A DNA stretch of 5,168 bases. Origin: Smithellaceae bacterium (GTDB taxonomy: Bacteria > Desulfobacterota > Syntrophia > Syntrophales > JAQULV01). Within the stretch, counting starts at the first letter, position 1. Each line of letters opens with the position of its first letter. The stretch is from assembly GCA_028718405.1 (NCBI GenBank), contig JAQULV010000137.1, forward strand, positions 1 through 5,168, written 5' to 3'. Made by a program: the position numbers and the translations under genes. The notes below the pieces were generated by a model. The model was not told the DNA's origin. It saw nothing but the letters and a program-made list of their open reading frames with translations, and made no database searches. Of this stretch, positions 1-5,168 are shown one piece after another.

Positions 1-1477
1 GTTCTTCTTCGGAAACGGCGATGCCGCCGACGCCTTCAACGCCGCCTTCCGGATTCCCAACTTTCTGCAGAACCTCTTCGGTGAAGGCGTTCTCTCCGCT
101 TCCTTCATTCCCGTGTACTCAAGCTTGCTCGCCAAGGGCGAAGAAGAGGAAGCGCGCCGCGTCGCCGGTGCCGTCGCGGCACTGCTGATGCTGACGACCT
201 CGATCATCGTCGTGATCGGCGTCCTTACGGCACCCTGGTTGATCTATGCCATTGCCCCGGGATTTAGCGGCGAGAAGAGAGACCTCTGTATCCTCCTGGT
301 GAGGATCCTCTTCCCCGGCGCCGGGCTCCTTGTCTGGTCGGCGTGGTGCCTGGGTATACTAAACAGCCACGGCAAGTTCTTCCTCTCCTATACGGCGCCC
401 GTCGTTTGGAATCTCGTGATCATCGCGGTGCTTGTCATCTTCGGCGGCCATCTGGAGCAGTATCCGCTGGCCGCGTGGGTCGCTTGGGGATCGGTCGCGG
501 GAAGCGCCATGCAGGTCATCATCCAGCTTCCCACGGTGATCGGCCTTCTCAAGAGACTTGCCTTCTCGTTTGATCATCGCATCTCTCACGTCCGCACGGT
601 GATCAAGAATTTCGTTCCCGTCTTTATCAGCCGCGGTGTGGTCCAGATCAGCGCTTACGTGGATCAGATCCTCGCCAGCCTTCTGACGAGCGGCGCCGTG
701 GCGGGGTTGAGTTACGCCCAAACCCTTTACACTCTGCCGGTGAGCCTCTTCGGGATGTCAGTATCGGCTGCGGAGCTCCCGGCCATGTCCAAGGCGGTGG
801 GCAGAGACGAGCAGGTGGCGGAGCGCCTACGCACGCGCCTCAACGACGGCCTCCGGCGGATCGCCTTCTTTGTTGTTCCCTCCGCGATGGCGTTTCTGGC
901 CCTGGGGGATGTCGTGGCGGCACCGATCTATCAGCACGGAAAATTCACGCAGTCCGATACGCTGTACGTGTGGGGAATCCTCGCCGGCTCCGCGGTGGGG
1001 CTTCTCGCCTCGACCTTGGGCCGTCTCTACTCTTCCACCTTCTATGCGCTTCAGGATACGCGCACGCCCCTGCGCTACGCGATCATCCGTGTCGTCCTGG
1101 CGGCGGGTCTCGGGTACTTGCTGTCGCAGCAGGTACCGTCTTTGATCGGCATCGACGTTCGCTGGGGGGCAGTGGGCATCACTGCTGCCTCGGGGTTCTG
1201 CGGCTGGATCGAGTTTCTCCTGCTCAGGAGAAGTCTCAACCGCCGGATCGGCAAAAGCGGTCTTTCCTCTTCTTACACAATACAACTGTGGGTTGCCGCC
1301 GCTGCCGGCGCCGCCATCGCCTGGGCGGTGAAGACCGCGACCGGAGATTACAACTCCATCATCAGGGCGGTCCTGGTCTTAGGGCCATACGGGATCAGTT
1401 ACTTCGCCGCGTGCTTCCTGATGAAGGTTCCGGAAGTAAGGTTCTTGACGAGTTTCATGGGACGCATCAGGAAATAA
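1..1477 (+). CDS. murJ: Lipid II flippase MurJ (MviN), 5'-truncated by the window edge
   Basis: MurJ is an inner-membrane protein of the MOP superfamily that moves the peptidoglycan precursor lipid II to the periplasmic face. The reading frame is open from base 2, giving 491 residues before the TAA. By recalled alignment to E. coli MurJ (511 residues), about 29 N-terminal residues lie outside the window, including transmembrane helix 1 and the essential Arg18 and Arg24. The GTG at 113 is an internal valine, not the start. Family signatures are the Asp-Ala-Phe / Phe-Arg-Ile-Pro-Asn segment at residues 10-20, Gly-Glu-Gly at 27-29, Ala-Pro-Gly-Phe near 85, Tyr-Gln-His-Gly-Lys-Phe-Thr near 310, and Tyr-Ala-Leu-Gln-Asp-Thr-Arg-Thr-Pro near 348. 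Many hydrophobic segments fit the 14-helix fold. Residue Asp10 matches E. coli Asp39 and Arg285 matches Arg270. The usual Arg52-Arg53 pair is Gln23-Asn24, as I recall for a distinct MurJ clade. The gene is separate from the downstream operon, which has its own promoter. Confidence 0.95.
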   Translation, partial: FFFGNGDAADAFNAAFRIPNFLQNLFGEGVLSASFIPVYSSLLAKGEEEEARRVAGAVAALLMLTTSIIVVIGVLTAPWLIYAIAPGFSGEKRDLCILLVRILFPGAGLLVWSAWCLGILNSHGKFFLSYTAPVVWNLVIIAVLVIFGGHLEQYPLAAWVAWGSVAGSAMQVIIQLPTVIGLLKRLAFSFDHRISHVRTVIKNFVPVFISRGVVQISAYVDQILASLLTSGAVAGLSYAQTLYTLPVSLFGMSVSAAELPAMSKAVGRDEQVAERLRTRLNDGLRRIAFFVVPSAMAFLALGDVVAAPIYQHGKFTQSDTLYVWGILAGSAVGLLASTLGRLYSSTFYALQDTRTPLRYAIIRVVLAAGLGYLLSQQVPSLIGIDVRWGAVGITAASGFCGWIEFLLLRRSLNRRIGKSGLSSSYTIQLWVAAAAGAAIAWAVKTATGDYNSIIRAVLVLGPYGISYFAACFLMKVPEVRFLTSFMGRIRK

Positions 1478-1576
1478 CTTAACCCTCCGTCGGCAGAGAG
1501 TCTCAGCGCCCGAAGCCGTCACGCCATTTGCGGCAATTCCGCTCATTACGATCTCTCACAGGTCGGAGAAATGTCC

Positions 1577-1605
1577 TTGACAAATAATGAGCATATGCTT
1601 ATAAC
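1577..1605 (+). promoter_or_regulatory. Sigma-70-type promoter of the DUF134-NifX-MBL-transglutaminase operon
   Basis: A perfect -35 box TTGACA (1577-1582) is followed after exactly 17 bp by TATAAC (1600-1605), one base off the consensus -10. The predicted transcription start is near 1611-1613, about 10-12 bases before the ATG at 1623, so the leader would be very short. This is the only convincing promoter seen between 1478 and 4144, which supports one transcript for the four downstream genes. The boxes are read directly from sequence; promoter activity is inferred. Confidence 0.8.
1587..1602. promoter_or_regulatory. Palindromic candidate operator inside the promoter
   Basis: The sequence ATGAGCATATGCTTAT has a perfect 10-bp palindromic core, AGCATATGCT (1590-1599). 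One mismatched pair (1589/1600) and two further matched pairs extend it to 16 bp. It occupies the promoter spacer and the first bases of the -10 box, where a bound dimer would block RNA polymerase. The first gene downstream encodes a predicted DNA-binding protein of the DUF134 family, so autorepression is the simplest reading. I saw no second copy before the other genes. The symmetry is seen; the binding protein is inferred. Confidence 0.55.
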
Positions 1606-1612
1606 TACTCGC

Positions 1613-1617
1613 GGAGG
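1613..1617 (+). promoter_or_regulatory. Shine-Dalgarno site of the DUF134 gene, close to the predicted transcript 5' end
   Basis: GGAGG lies 5 bases before the ATG at 1623 and fixes that start. The predicted transcription start falls at about 1611-1613, so the site would sit at the extreme 5' end of the mRNA. Confidence 0.7.
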
Positions 1618-1622
1618 ATTGG

Positions 1623-2015
1623 ATGACGAGGCCCAAGTACTGTCGACACATCGCCGGGGTGCCGGACAAGAACTATTTCAAGCCCAAGGGTATACCGTCC
1701 TCGCTGCTGGAGGAGGTTACCCTGACGCTCGATGAATACGAGGCAATCCGTCTGGCGGACCTGGAAGGGCAGTACCAGGAGCAGGCCGCCCAGCGGATGG
1801 GCATCTCGCGGCAGACCTTCGGCAGGATCATCGACTCGGCCCATCGGAAGATCGCCGACGTTCTCATTCACGGCAAGGCCCTGAGGATCGAAGGTGGCGA
1901 GGTCGCCATCGCGGATAAACAACAATACACCTGCCATGCCTGCCGCAAAGTATTCAATGTTCCCGCGGGAAGCGGCAAGCAGAGCACGTGTCCCCATTGT
2001 CAAAAGAAAGCGTAG
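1623..2015 (+). CDS. DUF134 (UPF0251) family DNA-binding protein with C-terminal four-cysteine ribbon
   Basis: This is a 130-residue protein of the DUF134/UPF0251 family, predicted helix-turn-helix DNA-binding proteins. The N-terminal Arg-Pro-Lys-x-Cys-Arg opening, the Tyr-Phe-Lys-Pro-x-Gly-(Ile/Val)-Pro segment (residues 18-25) and the Leu-Thr-Leu-Asp-Glu-Tyr-Glu-Ala-Ile-Arg-Leu-Ala-Asp block (34-46) are family hallmarks. The helix-turn-helix lies at about 50-82 and includes Gly-Ile-Ser-Arg-Gln-Thr-Phe-Gly-Arg; it resembles sigma region 4. After the core, residues 104-126 hold two CxxC pairs, Cys104/Cys107 and Cys123/Cys126, as in a zinc ribbon or a small metal/redox site. DUF134 genes often neighbour NifX-like genes, as here 28 bp downstream. 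A role as the operon's own regulator is inferred from its first position and from the palindrome in its promoter. What it senses is unknown; metal, iron-sulfur or redox state is plausible. Confidence 0.9.
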   Translation: MTRPKYCRHIAGVPDKNYFKPKGIPSSLLEEVTLTLDEYEAIRLADLEGQYQEQAAQRMGISRQTFGRIIDSAHRKIADVLIHGKALRIEGGEVAIADKQQYTCHACRKVFNVPAGSGKQSTCPHCQKKA

Positions 2016-2043
2016 CCATATTCATTTGTAAGAGGAGTCAGTT

Positions 2044-2406
2044 ATGAAAATTGCATTACCATCGTTTCAGAATCAAGTGGATGAACACTTCGGGCACTGC
2101 GAATATTTTACCGTATTCACCATCGGCCCCGACAAGAAGATCGCGTCTCAGGAGACCATTACCCCGCCGCCCGGCTGTGGCTGCAAGTCAAATATCGCGC
2201 AGACCCTGGCGCAGATGGGCGTCACGCTCATGCTGGCGGGCAACATGGGCCAGGGAGCCGTCAATGTTCTGGGAGGCCAGGGCATTGAAGTGGTAAGAGG
2301 TTGTTCCGGAAACGTGAAAGACGTCGTGGAGAGTTGGCTCTCCGGAAACCTCGACGATTCGGGCCTCGCGTGCGGCATGCACAGTCACGCCTGTCATGAC
2401 GAATAG
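2044..2406 (+). CDS. NifX/NifB-C-terminal-like dinitrogenase iron-molybdenum cofactor family protein
   Basis: This 120-residue protein consists of a single NifX/NafY/NifB-C domain (PF02579-type, RNase H-like fold). In nitrogenase systems the family carries FeMo-cofactor precursors; stand-alone members in anaerobes have unclear roles, possibly as iron-sulfur or metal-cluster carriers. The opening with Asp13-Glu-His-Phe-Gly-His-Cys19, the Gly-Cys-Gly-Cys motif (Cys45, Cys47), the Leu-Ala-Gly-Asn-Met-Gly-Gln-Gly-Ala turn at 64-72 and Gly-Cys-Ser-Gly at 86-89 support the call. The C-terminal tail is metal-ligand-rich: Cys110, His113, His115, Cys117 and His118. AGGAG at 2033-2037, 6 bases before the ATG, supports the start. 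It follows the DUF134 gene by 28 bp. No nif structural or assembly genes are in the window, so a nitrogen-fixation role should not be assumed and no gene symbol is given. Confidence 0.9.
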   Translation: MKIALPSFQNQVDEHFGHCEYFTVFTIGPDKKIASQETITPPPGCGCKSNIAQTLAQMGVTLMLAGNMGQGAVNVLGGQGIEVVRGCSGNVKDVVESWLSGNLDDSGLACGMHSHACHDE

Positions 2407-2480
2407 ATTGTCGATGCAATGGAACGCTGCAGCAAACAGGGATAACCTGTAGAGATCAACAAACTCAAAAAGGAGGGTTC

Positions 2481-3443
2481 ATGGATCATCTGCATCTCAA
2501 TTCCGTAGACGGTGTGGAGATTACCACCCTGCAGGACAACAGCATCGACGTGACTGTCATGGACAACGGCCCTGTCGTAACCAGGGCGGCGGCCGTCGAG
2601 GGCGGGCAATTCCGAAAGTCCGTACTTTCCGAACACGGCTTTTCCGCACTGGTCAAGACGACCCGTAAAGACGACAGCCGGACAATGCTTTTCGACTTCG
2701 GTTTCTCCGAGATCGGCGCGGCCTACAATGCGCGCGTCCTCGACATCCCCATGGAAACTGTGGAGGCGATGGCTCTCTCCCACGGTCACATCGATCATGC
2801 CGGCGGCCTCAAGAATCTGCTCGCTCTCACCGGGAAAAGCGGCGTCGAACTCGTCGTCCATCCCGATGTGTTCAAGAGCCCGCGCTATTTGAAATTGGGA
2901 GAAGAACTGAAGATCCATTTCCCGAAGCTGGACAAGGCGATCATCGAATCATGGGGTGCGAAGGTGACGGAGACAAAAGCGCCTTACCCGATGCTCGCAG
3001 GCGACGCCCTGTTCCTCGGAGAAATTGAACGCACGACGGAATTCGAAAAAGGTTTTCCCGTTGCCCATTACAGCGAGAACGGCGAAGAGAGATGGGATCC
3101 CATCAACGATGATACCTCCGTCGTCTTCAACCTGAAAGACAAGGGGCTGGTCATCGTTTCGGGTTGCGCCCATGCGGGGATCGTCAACACGATCCGCTAT
3201 GCGCGCAAGGTGACCGGCGTGGACAAAATCCATGCGGTGATCGGCGGCTTCCACCTGTCAGGCTTCTTCTTCGAGCCGATCATTCCTACTACGATAGATG
3301 CTCTGAAGGAGTTTGCACCCCGCTACATCGTCCCTACGCACTGCACTGGGCGCAAGGCGATTGCCGAGATTGAGAAGGCCATGCCCGAGAGCTTCATATT
3401 GAACATGTCGGGCACGAAGCTCACCTTCCGCGCGGAGGAATGA
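2481..3443 (+). CDS. MBL-fold metallohydrolase, COG1237 type
   Basis: This is a 320-residue cytoplasmic protein of the metallo-beta-lactamase superfamily. The metal-binding motif Ser-His-Gly-His-Ile-Asp-His is at 100-106 (His101, His103, Asp105, His106). Other candidate ligands or conserved sites are His231 in Ser-Gly-Cys-Ala-His-Ala-Gly, His258 in Gly-Gly-Phe-His-Leu and His287 in Pro-Thr-His-Cys-Thr-Gly. The Glu-His-Gly-Phe-Ser-Ala-Leu-Val segment at 51-58 followed by Leu-Phe-Asp-Phe-Gly near 70-74 is the COG1237 pattern. Databases often label such proteins 7,8-dihydropterin-6-methyl-4-(beta-D-ribofuranosyl)aminobenzene-5'-phosphate synthase after an archaeal homologue; I would not transfer that activity here. 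AGGAGG at 2471-2476, 4 bases before the ATG, sets the start. It lies 74 bp after the NifX-like gene and 20 bp before the transglutaminase-like gene. Two cysteines, 229 and 288, flank the predicted metal site. The substrate is unknown. Confidence 0.88.
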   Translation: MDHLHLNSVDGVEITTLQDNSIDVTVMDNGPVVTRAAAVEGGQFRKSVLSEHGFSALVKTTRKDDSRTMLFDFGFSEIGAAYNARVLDIPMETVEAMALSHGHIDHAGGLKNLLALTGKSGVELVVHPDVFKSPRYLKLGEELKIHFPKLDKAIIESWGAKVTETKAPYPMLAGDALFLGEIERTTEFEKGFPVAHYSENGEERWDPINDDTSVVFNLKDKGLVIVSGCAHAGIVNTIRYARKVTGVDKIHAVIGGFHLSGFFFEPIIPTTIDALKEFAPRYIVPTHCTGRKAIAEIEKAMPESFILNMSGTKLTFRAEE

Positions 3444-3463
3444 ACCCATAGGGAGACACTGCG

Positions 3464-4144
3464 ATGAATCTTTCGTCTTTTCTCGCCGCCACGGAAACAG
3501 TGGAGGTGCATCATCCTGCCGTTGCAGCCTTTACGACGCGCTATCTGTCAGGATCGGAAAACGAAAGAAACACGGGCGTGCGTTTGTATTACGCGGTGCG
3601 CGACGGCATCCGCTACGATCCGTATACGTTTTCCCTGAAGGTGGATGATCTCAAGGCCAGCCACACTATTGAGACCGGCCGGGCGTGGTGCGTTCCCAAG
3701 GCGATCCTTCTGGCCGCCTGCTGCCGTCACGTCGGTATTCCCGCGAAGCTCGGCTACGCCGACGTCAGAAATCACCTTTCCACTGCCGCGATGCGCGAGG
3801 CCATGCAGGGGGACATCTTTTATTGGCACGGCTACGCATCCATCTACATAGAGGGCCGCTGGCTGAAGGTTACGCCCGCCTTCAACATCGAACTCTGCCG
3901 CAAATTCAAATTACGGCCTCTGGAATTCGACGGGAGATCGGATGCCCTTTTTCATCCCTTTGATGCGGTGGGGAATCGGCACATGGAATACCTCCAGTAC
4001 CGGGGGGAATTTGCCGATGTTCCCATTGATCAGATGGAGAAGACATTTCAGGAACTTTATCCGCACTGGATGTCCGCGGATGATCAGCGCAGCACACCGC
4101 GGGGCGATTTCGACCGGGACGTCGAGAAGGAGACGACGTCTTAA
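3464..4144 (+). CDS. Transglutaminase-like superfamily protein
   Basis: This 226-residue protein has a transglutaminase-like (papain-fold) core in roughly residues 35-145. The catalytic Cys76 lies in Gly-Arg-Ala-Trp-Cys-Val-Pro-Lys-Ala, followed by an Ala/Cys-rich helix and Arg-His-Val-Gly-Ile-Pro-Ala-Lys (88-95), the usual post-nucleophile pattern. His122 in Trp-His-Gly-Tyr-Ala and Gly-Arg-Trp-Leu-Lys-Val (131-136) follow. The third triad residue, normally Asp right after that strand, is Thr137 in Val-Thr-Pro-Ala-Phe-Asn. I recall Thr-Pro-Ala/Thr-Phe-Asn in related bacterial proteins, so it may mark a subfamily rather than decay. No signal peptide is visible, so it probably acts in the cytoplasm. 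GGGAG at 3451-3455, 8 bases before the ATG, supports the start. It is the last gene of the operon, 20 bp after the MBL gene. Hydrolysis of a peptide, amide or isopeptide bond is possible, but the substrate is unknown. Confidence 0.85.
   Translation: MNLSSFLAATETVEVHHPAVAAFTTRYLSGSENERNTGVRLYYAVRDGIRYDPYTFSLKVDDLKASHTIETGRAWCVPKAILLAACCRHVGIPAKLGYADVRNHLSTAAMREAMQGDIFYWHGYASIYIEGRWLKVTPAFNIELCRKFKLRPLEFDGRSDALFHPFDAVGNRHMEYLQYRGEFADVPIDQMEKTFQELYPHWMSADDQRSTPRGDFDRDVEKETTS
4118..4140. terminator. Hairpin at the 3' end of the transglutaminase-like gene, possible weak terminator
   Basis: A perfect 7-bp stem (GACGTCG at 4118-4124 with CGACGTC at 4134-4140) encloses a 9-base loop and ends one base before the stop codon at 4142. 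Only TTAAA follows on the plus strand and there is no T-run on either strand, so it does not meet the usual intrinsic terminator pattern. It is the only stable-looking stem near the convergent junction. Confidence 0.25.
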
Positions 4145-4154
4145 ACGATGGGTG

Positions 4155-4586
4155 TCAGTGTCGGGCCAAATACTTACCCAGTCCCGTGAGCATCGTCGCG
4201 AAGGTGATCCGTACCACGGCGGCGAGCAGCCATCCGGTGCCCGGCATCATCGGTTCGAACCGGCATCTCCACGTGATTTTCGTTCCGGAGCCTTCGGGCT
4301 CCATAAGGACTTCTCCCCGGTGGTTCTTGATAGGGAACATCCCTCCTACGACCTGATAGGCCATATAGACGGGAGGCCTCATTTCTATGACTTGCTCGTA
4401 AGAATTGAAACCGAAAGACCCGACACAGCGGACAGCACCCGGACCGTTACTATCGGGGAACCCTTGCACCTCGAGCGTGGAGCGTCTGACGCCGGCCCAG
4501 CGATGCCAGCCGGCGTTGTCAACATAGATGTCCCACACCGCCTGCGGCGGCGCGTTAATCTTCCTCGTAACTTCCACCTTCTGCAT
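4155..4586 (-). CDS. SRPBCC (START-like / polyketide cyclase-type) family protein
   Basis: This 143-residue protein has the helix-grip fold of the SRPBCC superfamily, which binds hydrophobic ligands in a deep cavity. Typical features are the opening Val-Glu-Val-Thr-Arg-Lys-Ile-Asn-Ala-Pro-Pro-Gln-Ala-Val-Trp-Asp-Ile (4-20), Trp-His-Arg-Trp (27-30), a middle region with Gly-Ala-Val-Arg (50-53), Glu-x-Val-Ile-Glu-Met-Arg-Pro-Pro (64-72), then Gly-Thr-Lys-Ile-Thr-Trp-Arg (101-107) before a long C-terminal helix. Length matches the family. The start is an ATG on the minus strand with AAGGA about 9 bases upstream. That start lies inside the 3' end of the MFS gene, a 32-bp overlap, so translation is probably coupled. 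The gene ends 10 bp from the stop of the convergent transglutaminase-like gene. The ligand cannot be told from sequence. Confidence 0.85.
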   Translation of the reverse strand: MQKVEVTRKINAPPQAVWDIYVDNAGWHRWAGVRRSTLEVQGFPDSNGPGAVRCVGSFGFNSYEQVIEMRPPVYMAYQVVGGMFPIKNHRGEVLMEPEGSGTKITWRCRFEPMMPGTGWLLAAVVRITFATMLTGLGKYLARH

Positions 4587-5168
4587 TTGTGACCGTCCTT
4601 TGGTATTCGGGAACAGCGCCTGCGGGTGCGATCTCCTTGAGCAACAGTGCCATCACGAAGGCTACGGCATAGAGCACGGTGATTACCTTCATGTTGAAAA
4701 GAACCACGATGGGCAGACCGCTGATCTGGCCGCTGAGCATGAGTATCCCGTTTGAAGTGGCCTCCGGCACCGGGTGTGTCTTCTCCACCGCATAGGTGAG
4801 ACCGATCGGCAGGGCCGCGATGAGGAAGAAGCCGAACAGGAAGCCGACGACGCTCAGAGAGACAATTGTTGTCAGGTATTGAAGAAGCAACGTGCAGACG
4901 ACGGATGTCCCTCCGGCCAGAATCAGGAAGACCTTCCTCCGGTGGTACTTGTCGGAGAGAGCCGAGAGGATCACCGCGCCGGCAATGCCTCCGATCACGA
5001 TTGTCCCGCCGACGATGCCGGGCGCCACCGCCGAGTCCACATCCAGGACCCGGTCCTTGAAGATGCCGTCGATCTTCGTGAGGATCGCATTGAAGGCCCC
5101 GACACCGATGAAGAACAGTCCCAGCAGATAGAGGAAATCCTTGTTTCGGAAAAGCGCCTTCAACCCCA
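4555..5168 (-). CDS. MFS transporter, C-terminal half; 5' part beyond the window
   Basis: This is a major facilitator superfamily membrane transporter, truncated at the window's right edge. About 204 residues are present, matching the C-terminal six-helix half (TM7-TM12) of a protein usually near 400 residues. The TTG at 5163 is internal, since the frame stays open to the edge. Six hydrophobic segments lie at about residues 10-30, 48-70, 78-98, 100-122, 138-155 and 158-177, counted from 5163. The MFS loop motif between TM8 and TM9 is clear: Leu-Ser-Asp-Lys-Tyr-His-Arg-Arg-Lys at 69-77. The segment with Pro-Val-Pro-Glu-Ala-Thr-Ser-Asn-Gly (131-139) and Ser-Gly-Gln-Ile-Ser-Gly (144-149) resembles FLVCR-like MFS proteins, a weak hint only. 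The 3' end overlaps the SRPBCC gene by 32 bp. The substrate is unknown, and no promoter for this unit is in the window. Confidence 0.88.
   Translation of the reverse strand, partial: GLKALFRNKDFLYLLGLFFIGVGAFNAILTKIDGIFKDRVLDVDSAVAPGIVGGTIVIGGIAGAVILSALSDKYHRRKVFLILAGGTSVVCTLLLQYLTTIVSLSVVGFLFGFFLIAALPIGLTYAVEKTHPVPEATSNGILMLSGQISGLPIVVLFNMKVITVLYAVAFVMALLLKEIAPAGAVPEYQRTVTNAEGGSYEED

Noticed and set aside
970..1482. 170-codon plus-strand open frame inside murJ
   Set aside because: It is in another frame of a clear membrane protein gene, Arg-rich with no membrane pattern, and lacks a convincing ribosome binding site.
1478..1576. Possible murJ terminator
   Set aside because: Only a short GCGG/CCGC stem near 1532-1544 was found, without a T-run; nothing supports a terminator call.
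2044..2406. Reading the NifX-like gene as part of a nitrogen fixation cluster
   Set aside because: No other nif gene is in the window, and stand-alone NifX-type proteins beside DUF134 genes are common in non-diazotrophic anaerobes.
2436..2450. Small hairpin (ACAGG, 5-base loop, CCTGT) between the NifX-like and MBL genes
   Set aside because: The 5-bp stem has no T-run and lies in an otherwise continuous operon; too weak to call a terminator or regulatory RNA.
2394..2918. 174-codon open frame on the minus strand across the end of the NifX-like gene and the start of the MBL gene
   Set aside because: It is antisense to two well-supported genes, has no recognisable domain, and its composition is what a GC-rich coding strand produces on its complement.
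3942..4592. 216-codon plus-strand open frame over the end of the transglutaminase-like gene and the whole SRPBCC gene
   Set aside because: It overlaps two genes with clear family signatures and is Arg/Pro/His-rich with no domain, so it is a shadow frame.

Overview
This window looks like chromosomal DNA from a moderately GC-rich Gram-negative bacterium, most likely an anaerobe. A DUF134 regulator, a NifX-type iron-sulfur/cofactor-carrier protein and a COG1237 metallo-beta-lactamase-fold hydrolase sit together, a mix typical of strict anaerobes such as Desulfobacterota/Syntrophobacterota-type deltaproteobacteria. The MurJ clade seen here (an Asn-Phe-Leu-Gln-Asn-Leu-Phe-Gly-Glu-Gly signature) also fits Acidobacteria or Gemmatimonadota, so the taxonomy is only a guess.

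Layout: (1) 1-1477, plus strand: a 5'-truncated murJ, the lipid II flippase. (2) 1478-1622: a 145-bp intergenic region carrying a strong sigma-70-like promoter, TTGACA-17 bp-TATAAC, with a near-perfect 16-bp palindrome across its spacer and -10 box. (3) 1623-4144, plus strand: four closely spaced genes, each with a good ribosome binding site, probably one operon: a DUF134 DNA-binding protein with a four-cysteine C-terminal ribbon, a NifX/NifB-C-terminal-like protein, a COG1237 MBL-fold hydrolase and a transglutaminase-like protein. (4) 4155-5168, minus strand, convergent with the operon: an SRPBCC protein whose start is embedded in the 3' end of an MFS transporter, which runs off the window.

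How the genes may work together: DUF134 genes often neighbour NifX-like genes, and the promoter palindrome is a natural candidate for its operator, so the first gene probably autoregulates the operon in response to metal, iron-sulfur or redox state. The biochemical role of the MBL hydrolase and of the transglutaminase-like protein in this unit is unknown. That four-gene unit is the least explained part of the window. The MFS/SRPBCC pair appears translationally coupled and is probably unrelated to the operon. No RNA genes, CRISPR arrays, insertion sequences or attachment sites were seen, and no stretch over 300 bases lacks a gene.
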